From the NCBI GenBank assembly GCA_002503205.1, contig DARE01000026.1, positions 1-20,272 on the forward strand: a stretch of 20,272 nucleotides of DNA, given 5' to 3'. The DNA is from Thermoplasmatales archaeon UBA447 (lineage in GTDB: Archaea > Thermoplasmatota > Thermoplasmata > Thermoplasmatales > Thermoplasmataceae). Both the position numbers and the translations under genes were made by a program. The notes below the pieces were generated by a model. The model made no database searches and was not told where the DNA came from. It worked only from the letters and a program-made list of their open reading frames with translations. This document shows, piece after piece, positions 14,147-20,272 of the stretch (its first letter is position 1; every line of letters begins with the position of its first letter).

Positions 14147-14980
14147 ATGAATCGCACACTGTCTCAGTTCACCGATGGAACTTCCTACTATTTCAGAAAC
14201 TATTACAGATCCAGAAGTTTCTTCCTGATGCTCATTGTAACACTTCTGGTAAGTTCCCTCCTAACATATTTTTCCCTTAAGTATATTGGAAAACTTCCAA
14301 AATTATTCCCCGGCATTCCAACAAATCTTTCTCCTGCTTTGAAGGAAAGATTGCTTGGTTTCCTCTGGGCCCTGATACTCCTGGATCTGCCTGTATTCGC
14401 ATCCGTATTTTTCGGATCACCGGCAATTTCCGGAGAAATCGAGAATAAAACTGCTTATCATATATTTCCCCTCCCAATTGCAAGAGGCGTTTTACTGCTG
14501 TCAAAATACCTTGCAGCCGTTCTCATAACCCTGTCAGTTCTTCTTATATACCTCATATTCCAGGGTGGTGTTCTTCTTTACATATTCGGAGCACTCCCGA
14601 TAAATTATTTCTCTTCCATTGGCCTTCTTGTGGTTTTCACTTTTTCTATCGTGGCCTTCACTTTCCTTGTGAGCAGTATTTTTAACAGGAATACATACGC
14701 ATATATCAGCGTCTTTCTGATCTACTTCCTTGTTTTCGAAGCAATTAATGTCATATCCGAATTTCTATACAAGACTACACCCTTCTACCTCCTTGACAAC
14801 GCAGCAGATATCATAAGCAAGGTTTATGTAAATGCTGGAACAGGCCTTTTCAGCACATCTCTCAGCATCAATGCTGCCTCTTCCTCAGAGATATTCTCAT
14901 CTGTTCTCATAATAGCGATATATGGCATAATATCCATTGTTGCTGCTCTCATAATATTCCAGAGAAAGGAGGCATACTGA
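14147..14980 (+). CDS. ABC-2 type transporter permease
   Basis: The 277-residue membrane protein has six hydrophobic segments at roughly 26-44, 72-92, 113-137, 150-178, 185-208 and 250-272. Between the second and third lies SPAISGEIENKTAYHIFPLP followed by IARGVLLLSKYLAA, the characteristic ABC-2 permease signature (Glu, Thr, Pro, then Lys at the next helix). Such permeases form export channels with a soluble ATPase. It starts six bases after the surface-protein gene and ends one base before the ATPase ATG, so the three genes form one unit. The exported substrate cannot be inferred; antibiotic, lipid and polysaccharide exporters share this layout. Confidence 0.85.
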   Translation: MNRTLSQFTDGTSYYFRNYYRSRSFFLMLIVTLLVSSLLTYFSLKYIGKLPKLFPGIPTNLSPALKERLLGFLWALILLDLPVFASVFFGSPAISGEIENKTAYHIFPLPIARGVLLLSKYLAAVLITLSVLLIYLIFQGGVLLYIFGALPINYFSSIGLLVVFTFSIVAFTFLVSSIFNRNTYAYISVFLIYFLVFEAINVISEFLYKTTPFYLLDNAADIISKVYVNAGTGLFSTSLSINAASSSEIFSSVLIIAIYGIISIVAALIIFQRKEAY

Positions 14981-14981
14981 A

Positions 14982-15866
14982 ATGGACATAATTCTCAAAA
15001 ACGTTATCAAGAAGTATGGGAGCAAGACTGCCCTTGATGGTGTTAATCTTGAACTGAATGAGGGCGGAGTCACTTGTCTACTTGGCCCAAATGGTGCCGG
15101 AAAGACAACCATGCTGAAGGTTCTGACCAATCTCACTCATCCAACCTCAGGTTATGCTTCCATTGACGGGATAAAGGTGCATGAGAACCCACAGAAAGCA
15201 CTGATGCGAGTAGGCTCCCTTGTTGAACAGCCCGAATTCTACCCCTACCTCAGAGGCAGGGAAATACTTGATTTCATCTGCAGAATTCGCGGGATACCAA
15301 AAAATAAGATCACTGAAGAAATTGAAAGGGTCTCTGCGCTCACGGGATCTTCCGGGTACCTGGACAGAAAGGCCGGAGGATATTCAAGGGGAATGAAGCA
15401 GAGGCTTGGCCTTGCCTGTTCCCTGGTCTCCGATCCTGAATTTCTCATACTTGATGAGCCCACTTTTGGACTGGATCCAAGAGGAATGAAGGAGATGAGG
15501 GATGTGATCAGGGAATTCGGTTCCAGAAATGGCAAGTCCGTTCTGATGAGCACACATCTGGTTTCCGAGGCCAGAGAACTCTGCGACAGGATAATAATAT
15601 TCAACAACGGAAATGTCGCCGATGACAGGCACTACAGAAGTGATGACCTCCTGATCAAGGTAACACTTGAAACCGAATCGCAAATTATGGAAAGGCATTC
15701 AGGTTTTGAGGTTGTGGAGAACTATGGCAGGACATTGATACTTCAAAGAGATTCCGGTACCAGAACCTCGGACATAATAAATGCTCTACAGGCAGAAGGC
15801 ATTCTAATAAAATTCGTGGAACCATACAACGACATCGAAGCTGCATATATGAGCAATGTAAAATGA
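14982..15866 (+). CDS. ABC exporter ATP-binding protein
   Basis: The 294-residue ATPase drives the preceding permease. Walker A is GPNGAGKTT (35-43), the Q-loop Gln83 lies in EQPEFYPYL, the signature motif reads YSRGMKQRL (134-142), Walker B is LILDEP (155-160), followed by the D-loop FGLDP and the switch His192 in STHLVSEA. This is the DrrA/CcmA-like single-domain type of about 300 residues with a C-terminal regulatory tail (about 215-294). A strong ribosome-binding site AAAGGAGGC sits before the ATG at the end of the permease gene. It is the last gene of the unit. Confidence 0.93.
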   Translation: MDIILKNVIKKYGSKTALDGVNLELNEGGVTCLLGPNGAGKTTMLKVLTNLTHPTSGYASIDGIKVHENPQKALMRVGSLVEQPEFYPYLRGREILDFICRIRGIPKNKITEEIERVSALTGSSGYLDRKAGGYSRGMKQRLGLACSLVSDPEFLILDEPTFGLDPRGMKEMRDVIREFGSRNGKSVLMSTHLVSEARELCDRIIIFNNGNVADDRHYRSDDLLIKVTLETESQIMERHSGFEVVENYGRTLILQRDSGTRTSDIINALQAEGILIKFVEPYNDIEAAYMSNVK

Positions 15867-15942
15867 TTTAAATCCATGTGAATTTTCAATAACCTACCCT
15901 AAGACATCATGACAGTTTTTCATAAAACATGGATGATACTGT

Positions 15943-16160
15943 ATGAGTGACTTAATTGACAATGCATTAAGGGAAAAAATACACTTCAATGGAGACAAAT
16001 GATCCCTTATCTTTGGTAAAGAATACCATAGACCGGGATCCATTTACACCACTATTGCAGGTTCTGTATCTCAATGATACAGATCCTTCAAAGGCTCCAG
16101 GGAGACGGATCAGTAAATTGCATCCTACAAGTATGCAAGTGATTCATGTATGCAATTTAG
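15943..16160 (+). pseudogene. N-terminal relic of an IS5-like transposase (copy 1)
   Basis: ATG at 15943 opens MSDLIDNALREK; after a one-base shift in the A-tract at about 15972-15978 the frame continues through METNDPLSLVKNTIDRD to FTPLLQVLYLNDTD (to about 16086). The same pattern (MSxLxDxALxEKY...ID..F..LL..LYLND.D) starts copy 2 at 17615, so the two are homologous. After LYLNDTD the similarity fades. Within 16114-16159 a 10-base inverted repeat (TAAATTGCAT / ATGCAATTTA) and a direct repeat GTATGCAA occur. The catalytic part is absent. Confidence 0.55.
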
Positions 16161-16335
16161 CCTGCCTATTCCCTTGAATTTCTACACATAAAGCGTAATC
16201 GTGAATTAAAATGGCTCATTTATGAATAAAATTGTTGTTATAAATTATGTGATCTGAGCAGGGTTTTTCCGAGTCCTAAATGGTTACGTGGATGATATGA
16301 TATTTGTACCGATTCATGAGTCCTCTCTTGATTCT
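16161..16335. other. AT-rich noncoding stretch between relics
   Basis: Between transposase relic 1 and the membrane-protein remnant; nothing recognisable was seen here in either strand. Confidence 0.5.
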
Positions 16336-16511
16336 TTAGTTGATCTGTTTCTTAAATAAATACCAATTAGGGAGGAAACAAATTCCTGCAATAACACATA
16401 ATGATCCACTTACTGCTCCAAGGATTTAATGTTATAGGTGATGGATAATGGTAATAGATCAACAATACCTGATACAAGGAATACTCCTCCAGAGATAAAA
16501 GAAACTTCGTT
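16336..16511 (-). pseudogene. Remnant of a membrane protein downstream of an in-frame TAG
   Basis: Directly after the TAG stop of the 135-residue gene the same frame stays open for 33 codons (NEVSFISGGVFLVSGIVDLL and on, to TAA at 16410-16412). A one-base shift then continues it as LGAVSGSLCVIAGICFLP, ending at 16336. The two pieces look like helices 3 and 4 of a protein related to the 135-residue one: ISGGVFLVSGIV lines up with LSGISMFIFGIV. It may be the C-terminal half of a decayed tandem duplicate. Confidence 0.45.
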
Positions 16512-16919
16512 CTAATTCTTTGCTTTTCTGTATGCACTTAAACCGCCCTGAACAATAAACCTTATCATAGCCGCTGAGAGAAACAAGACACCTATTCCAA
16601 CAGATGACGCCCAGACAAGGAAAGAGGTTACTTTAAGGCTGAATACGACAATACCGAAGATAAACATTGAAATTCCGCTCAATAGGCTCATCATGCCCGT
16701 CCTGAAAAACCATGGATACTTCTTTGTGAAAATAAAGAGAATGGATAACGCGAAACAAACCACAGCAAAGACTAATGGGAATATTACCGGTATTGCTGTG
16801 ATGAGATGCCCGTTGTATTTGATCCTGGTTGACATGAATACTGATAGATAGAGAAAGATGATCCCAATAGAATATGATATTATCGCCCTGAATGGCCTGG
16901 GATTTGTTTCCTTATACAT
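16512..16919 (-). CDS. Four-helix membrane protein, unrecognised
   Basis: The 135-residue protein has hydrophobic segments at about 11-30, 39-64, 74-94 and 99-124 with short loops, and a basic tail (SAYRKAKN). No family could be named. The ATG is preceded by AAAGGT about eight bases upstream, and lies 15 bases after the stop of the 187-residue gene, so the two are probably co-transcribed and may act together in the membrane. After its TAG a related, decayed sequence follows in frame. The pair sits between two IS5-like transposase relics. Confidence 0.6.
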   Translation of the reverse strand: MYKETNPRPFRAIISYSIGIIFLYLSVFMSTRIKYNGHLITAIPVIFPLVFAVVCFALSILFIFTKKYPWFFRTGMMSLLSGISMFIFGIVVFSLKVTSFLVWASSVGIGVLFLSAAMIRFIVQGGLSAYRKAKN

Positions 16920-16934
16920 TTTACTACCTTTAAT

Positions 16935-17498
16935 CTACTGTGTAATTCTATTTAAGAAGTTTGAAACTTCCTTTCCTTTCTCATCATTGGGGTAATTTTC
17001 CTGACTTACAACACTTTTAGCCTCTTCAAGATAAGCCCTTGATTTATTTTTATCTATTTCTTTATACAAAAAAGAAATGGTAACTAGTCTCTTGGCAAGT
17101 TCAGGCAGTTCTGAGGGGTCTGATTCAGCTAGTTCCCTGTAATGTTTTATTCTGCTTTCGAGAAACTGTATTTTATCATTATCGTCCATGTCCATAATTT
17201 TATTGCTGCTCATTTCCCTCAAATTTACACTGGAATAATGCCTGCTGCTCCTATCCATTATTTTTGGATTCGAGCCTTTTCTTACTTTAATTGATAATGT
17301 GATTCCTGTAACGAAAAAGATTACTTCAAGTATTGGAAGTAACAACTGAACATGGGATGTGTATGCAGAATTTGATTCCGCTGGATAAATGACTTTAGGA
17401 ATTAGAAATGAAAGAACCAGGCCGGATATGGCGAAAATACCGACTATTAATAAGCCTATCTTCTTCCCACTATAATAATTAAAAGTAATTTTTGGCAT
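16935..17498 (-). CDS. Two-helix membrane protein with cytosolic helical domain, unrecognised
   Basis: The 187-residue protein has two membrane helices (about 12-33 and 50-70) joined by a short polar loop, then a basic linker (KVRKGSNPK), an acidic patch (MDMDDND, 102-108) and a charged helical region to the end. Residues 112-165 have the alternating amphipathic helices of TPR-like repeats (KHYRELAESDPSELPELAKR, then ISFLYKEIDKNKSRAYLEEA), suggesting a protein-protein contact platform; that is inference. No family recognised. It is first of a two-gene unit with the four-helix protein; AAGGTAGAG lies shortly before the ATG. Confidence 0.6.
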   Translation of the reverse strand: MPKITFNYYSGKKIGLLIVGIFAISGLVLSFLIPKVIYPAESNSAYTSHVQLLLPILEVIFFVTGITLSIKVRKGSNPKIMDRSSRHYSSVNLREMSSNKIMDMDDNDKIQFLESRIKHYRELAESDPSELPELAKRLVTISFLYKEIDKNKSRAYLEEAKSVVSQENYPNDEKGKEVSNFLNRITQ

Positions 17499-17614
17499 AT
17501 GGCTCTACCTTAACATGGAGAATAATAATTAATCATTTAAGTATTTTAAAAAGCACTCCATCATGAAAAGCCATTATACAATAACACTTATTCAAGGAAT
17601 AGCCATTTTAATGC

Positions 17615-18005
17615 ATGAGCAGTCTTCTTGATGAAGCACTGAAGGAAAAATACATGCCAGATGCAATCGACTGGAATGCATTTCCTCAACTTCTCAAGGG
17701 TCTATACCCTCAATGATATAGACAGGTGATGTAGACCCAATATTCCCATCAAAACAATGGTGAAGGCACTATTTTGCAGATCATCCTCAATAAGGTAGAT
17801 GAAGAGGCGGAAACACTCATAAAGTATAGAATATCATCCCTTAACTTCCTTGTTTATCCTGATCAGTAACCCGATGGAAGAAACTTATGGTTAGCCAGTG
17901 AGAGATTATCAAAGACTGGAAGAGATTGCATTACATGGAATGAATTGCAGAGAAATATAGAATCAAAGGGAATGAAAGTAAGAAATGTTCAGCACTGTCG
18001 ATTCA
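17615..18005 (+). pseudogene. Decayed IS5-like transposase N-terminal half (copy 2)
   Basis: ATG at 17615 opens MSSLLDEALKEKYMPDAIDW and continues to LLKGLY; a shift at about 17705 gives LNDID, then an internal stop and RPNIPIKTMVKAL; a second shift near 17775 gives LQIILNKVDEEAETLIKYRI, SLNFLVYPDQ, an internal TAA (17867-17869), PDGRNLWLASERLSKTGRD and WNELQRNIESKGMKVRN. This is the order of the DUF772-type N-terminal domain of IS5-family transposases. At least two frameshifts and two stops make it dead, and the catalytic DDE part is not found downstream. Confidence 0.72.
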
Positions 18006-18089
18006 AAAATGTTCGCCTTTGGAAATGTAGGTTCTCTGATACTACCCTTTCCCTATTATCATCCCGCACCGAATGCAGCGATATGGCGC

Positions 18090-18465
18090 GGTCAAAAATT
18101 TTCCTCCCTGTTCTCCTCAAATTTCACTTCGCTTAGGGGGGAAATGTGCCAGAAGCGAGCGGGAAGTCTTGCGCATCAAGAACTAGTGGTGTAACTGTTG
18201 GAGGTGGGTAGTGTGGAACACCAAGCAAAGCTTAGGTTTGTAACGCCACGCATAAACCACGAACGTTGAGAACAGGACACGCCATGAATGAGTGGTGCGA
18301 ATAAAGGACTCTACGCAAAAGGGTGAGAGGCGGAAATCAAGAGATAGGCTAGGGATGAATTTTGATTGAATTATAGGCATGGTGTCGTGTAATCGGCGGC
18401 CGAAGAGGGTGGAATAATAATTGGTGAAGGTTCAAAAGAGGGCCATGGGTGGTGAATTTGAGCTG
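18090..18465 (+). ncRNA. Candidate structured RNA, purine-rich and hairpin-rich, unassigned
   Basis: No credible coding frame spans this stretch, but the plus strand is purine-rich and packed with local complementarity: TCGCTT/AAGCGA (near 18128-18158), AGTCTTG/CAAGaACT around CGCAT (near 18167-18185), TGGTGT/ACACCA (near 18187-18224), AAGC/GCTT (18224-18234), GGTTT/AAACC (18235-18258), CGCCA/TGGTG with a wobble pair (near 18281-18298) and TCGGcggCCGA (near 18393-18403). This suggests a folded transcript, ribozyme or intron-like remnant. It was compared from memory with RNase P RNA, SRP RNA and group II intron domain V and none fits. Boundaries are approximate, and a decayed mobile element is the main alternative. 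Confidence 0.3.
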
Positions 18466-18493
18466 AAGTTTTTGCTTGACATACTATTGATTA

Positions 18494-19426
18494 TTAATAG
18501 GATATTTCTTCTGGCAATGATTGTTGATTTTTTCTGTCTATGGTTAACTTGATTCGCTTTTCTGACCTTCTTACGTATTCAGAATCAATTTCATACCCGA
18601 CAAAATGTCTGTTCAATTCAAGAGCCGCTATTGCCGTTGTTCCACTACCCATGAAAGGGTCAAGTATTATCTCGTCTTCAAATGTGTAGAGCTTTATGCA
18701 TCTAGCTGGAAGTTCAATAGGGAATGGCGCAGGATGTCCGACCTTTGTTGCTGACTCCGCATTGAATGACCAAACACTCTTGGTATATTCAATGAACTCC
18801 TCCTTTGTAAGTGTGGATTTCATCTTCTCCTTCATCCCTCTAGTGAAGGTGTCTTTTGAGAATATGAGTATGTATTCATGGGAGTCCCTGAGCACAGGAT
18901 TCTTAGCTGAAAGATATGTGCCCCACGCAACAGAAGAGCTGGCTGTAGCTCCCTTGTCCCAGATAACTTCGCCCCTCATTAGAAACCCAGTGTTGAGCAG
19001 GTCTTCTATGATAAACATATGGAGAGGTATATAAGGTTTTCTGCCAAGGTTTGCAATGTTCACACAGATTCTTCCACCAGGCACTAGTACCCTGTAAACT
19101 TCTTTCCATACTGATGTGAGGAATGTTCTGTATTCTTCTAGCGACATGTCCTTATCATAAAGTTTGCCAACATTGTAAGGGGGAGAAGTAACCATAAGGT
19201 GGATGCTATTGTCAGGCAATTCCTTCATACTTTCAGAGGATTTACAAAATATTTTATCAATAGAGTCAGCAGGCAAAGGATTCTCCCGGAAGTCCACATT
19301 TTCTTTTCCTCTAGAGAATCCCTCATAAAGCCTGCTGCTGTAAAATTTAGATGAATCGTGATTTGCCCGGCTGGGGCTACCGAACGAACTTGTTTGTGAA
19401 CCATTTCTACGGCTGTTGCTATTCAT
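18494..19426 (-). CDS. Type II modification methyltransferase, beta class (probably N4-cytosine)
   Basis: The 310-residue enzyme has the catalytic motif TSPPYN at 80-85 and the SAM-binding motif DPFMGSGTT at 256-264, again beta-class order, followed by the helix-strand LNRHFVGYEIDSEYVRRSEKR. TSPPY favours N4-cytosine methylation over N6-adenine but does not prove it. The first 50 residues are Ser/Asn/Arg-rich and look disordered. The region between motifs (VAWGTYLSAKNPVLRDSHEY, then a Lys-rich stretch) would hold target recognition. The start shares its A with the stop of the upstream endonuclease (TAATG), with GGTGAGG just before it, indicating coupled translation. Together they make a restriction-modification unit. 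Confidence 0.88.
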   Translation of the reverse strand: MNSNSRRNGSQTSSFGSPSRANHDSSKFYSSRLYEGFSRGKENVDFRENPLPADSIDKIFCKSSESMKELPDNSIHLMVTSPPYNVGKLYDKDMSLEEYRTFLTSVWKEVYRVLVPGGRICVNIANLGRKPYIPLHMFIIEDLLNTGFLMRGEVIWDKGATASSSVAWGTYLSAKNPVLRDSHEYILIFSKDTFTRGMKEKMKSTLTKEEFIEYTKSVWSFNAESATKVGHPAPFPIELPARCIKLYTFEDEIILDPFMGSGTTAIAALELNRHFVGYEIDSEYVRRSEKRIKLTIDRKNQQSLPEEISY

Positions 19427-20058
19427 TAATCCTCACCCCATAGATCAACCCATTTCTTAAATGGATTATAGTCTATTGATTCCTTAATCCAGTATATCTC
19501 TACGGACTTTGTATTGGGATCTTTCATAGCTGCTCTCAGTGCCTCAGTAGATATCTCAACACCCCTTGGGTTCGTTCCCTGTTTTGGTAGTTTTATGTAT
19601 CTTTCTCTACCCAGCTTTTGAAATATAGAGTTTTGGACCTCGCTAGGTATGTAATAAAGTCCACCTATAGCTGACCAATTGATATGAACAAATAACAGGT
19701 CATAAGTAGGTTGCCACGTATCTAGGAAGTACTTGGCCTTCTCAGCATCTACTGTCCATATTAATTTTACACCGGAAGGCTCTTTGCCAGAGATTGTCTT
19801 TATTGAAATAGGATTATTGAACAGCTTAACATCCACTTCAGGCTCCGTTATTGGTAGGTTTGATTCAACATTCTTTTCTCCATATTTGAAAATTAAAAGA
19901 GCAGTAATCACTTTCTCTCTAACCGAACCAACTTCCATTCCTATCTTACCTGCTCTAGAGCTCTCCAGCTCTGCAAGTTGAAACAAATAAGGCAGTCTGT
20001 CCTTGATCTTTGCTACGAGGTTTGTGTCAGCAAACATATCAAGCAAATATTTGTTCAT
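19426..20058 (-). CDS. Type II restriction endonuclease (PD-(D/E)xK-like)
   Basis: The 210-residue protein is called mainly from its one-base overlap with the methyltransferase gene and from a nuclease-like core: Glu48 in the helix VREKVITALLIFKYGE (45-60), then EVDVKLF with Asp76 and, on the next strand, PISIKTIS with Lys87. This fits PD-(D/E)xK geometry with the acidic residue of (D/E)xK replaced by Ser85. Further conserved-looking parts are KLIWTVDAEKAKYF (98-111), YDLLFVHINW (119-128) and GGLYYIPSEVQ (132-142). It may belong to the ThaI-like group known from Thermoplasma, but this is from memory and unproven. A TATA box upstream indicates leaderless transcription of the unit. Confidence 0.72.
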   Translation of the reverse strand: MNKYLLDMFADTNLVAKIKDRLPYLFQLAELESSRAGKIGMEVGSVREKVITALLIFKYGEKNVESNLPITEPEVDVKLFNNPISIKTISGKEPSGVKLIWTVDAEKAKYFLDTWQPTYDLLFVHINWSAIGGLYYIPSEVQNSIFQKLGRERYIKLPKQGTNPRGVEISTEALRAAMKDPNTKSVEIYWIKESIDYNPFKKWVDLWGED

Positions 20059-20272
20059 CTGATACTATATGACCCAGAAACTATTTAAATCGCGGCTAGA
20101 GTGTAACTCACATCTGCTGAATGCTGGGGAATTTGAGTTTTTTTTGATTGTTAACAAGCTTGTTCCCGCAATCCATTATTTCTCTACATGGTATCTTGAG
20201 AAACACCCTTTAAAACTTTTGAGCATCTCCATTTAAAGATTGTAACACTTGGAGCTACAATATATATATATA
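20059..20272. other. Upstream noncoding region at window edge
   Basis: Beyond the promoter of the restriction unit the sequence is AT-rich without visible genes, ending in a TA dinucleotide run (about 20260-20272) cut off by the window edge. Confidence 0.5.
20082..20090 (-). promoter_or_regulatory. TATA box of the restriction-modification unit
   Basis: ATTTAAATA on the minus strand ends 24 bases before the endonuclease ATG (20056-20058), preceded by a GC-rich CCGCG that could form part of the BRE. This predicts transcription starting on or next to the ATG. Confidence 0.6.

Noticed and set aside
16114..16159. Ten-base inverted repeat (TAAATTGCAT / ATGCAATTTA) as an IS end or terminator
   Set aside because: It is isolated, no second copy or target duplication was found, and there is no T-run after it. 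It was kept only as a note in relic 1.
15989..16177. 62-codon frame as an independent small gene
   Set aside because: Its N-terminal two thirds align with transposase relic 2 once a one-base shift in the A-tract before it is allowed, so it is part of a decayed transposase.
17985..18194. 69-codon plus-strand frame after transposase relic 2
   Set aside because: No recognisable motif, it begins inside the relic in another frame, and it runs into the hairpin-rich stretch. No ribosome-binding site or promoter was seen.
18183..18380. 65-codon minus-strand frame in the hairpin-rich region
   Set aside because: No family features and no start signals; more likely chance openness within noncoding sequence.
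20255..20272. TA dinucleotide run at the window edge as a repeat element
   Set aside because: Cut by the window end and within generally AT-rich sequence, so its length and meaning cannot be judged.
1..20272. CRISPR arrays
   Set aside because: No series of regularly spaced identical repeats was seen, and no cas gene is present.

Overview
The window looks like a chromosome segment of a Thermoplasmatales-type archaeon (Ferroplasma, Cuniculiplasma or Acidiplasma relatives). The evidence is an archaeal riboflavin pathway (RibL and the RibH-like archaeal riboflavin synthase), GTP cyclohydrolase IV (MptA), prefoldin beta, a KEOPS Pcc1 subunit, a probable thermopsin-family acid protease, and TATA-like boxes centred about 25 bases before start codons, as expected for leaderless transcripts. 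The species is inferred from gene content only.

Positions 1-9093 are mostly housekeeping. A truncated thermopsin-like gene (minus) diverges from an MFS transporter. Next come a Cys/Met-metabolism PLP enzyme (minus), an HD-domain phosphohydrolase (plus) and a RimI-like acetyltransferase (minus) that overlaps the HD gene tail to tail. A compact operon, ribB-ribL-ribC-ribH, encodes most of the riboflavin branch plus FAD synthetase. Facing it is a minus-strand operon pcc1-prefoldin beta-mptA with touching or overlapping genes. A tRNA-Arg(TCT) gene closes this part.

Positions 9094-20272 are accessory in character. Directly after the tRNA is a decayed tyrosine-recombinase (integrase) N-terminus, suggesting an old integration event. 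It is followed by a two-gene unit of small membrane proteins, a stretch with a possible TnpB N-terminal relic, a solitary DNA methyltransferase, a DHA2-type drug exporter, and a three-gene unit (sequon-rich surface protein, ABC-2 permease, ABC ATPase). Beyond it, two decayed N-termini of the same IS5-like transposase family, in the same orientation, flank a pair of unrecognised membrane proteins and the remnant of a third. A roughly 380-base purine-rich, hairpin-rich stretch without credible coding follows. The window ends with a type II restriction-modification pair.

The points most worth a second look are the possible structured RNA at about 18090-18465, the integrase relic at the tRNA, the membrane pair between transposase relics, the restriction-modification pair, the operator-like dyads before ribB, the MFS gene and the ABC unit, and the 89-base ribB/ribL overlap.
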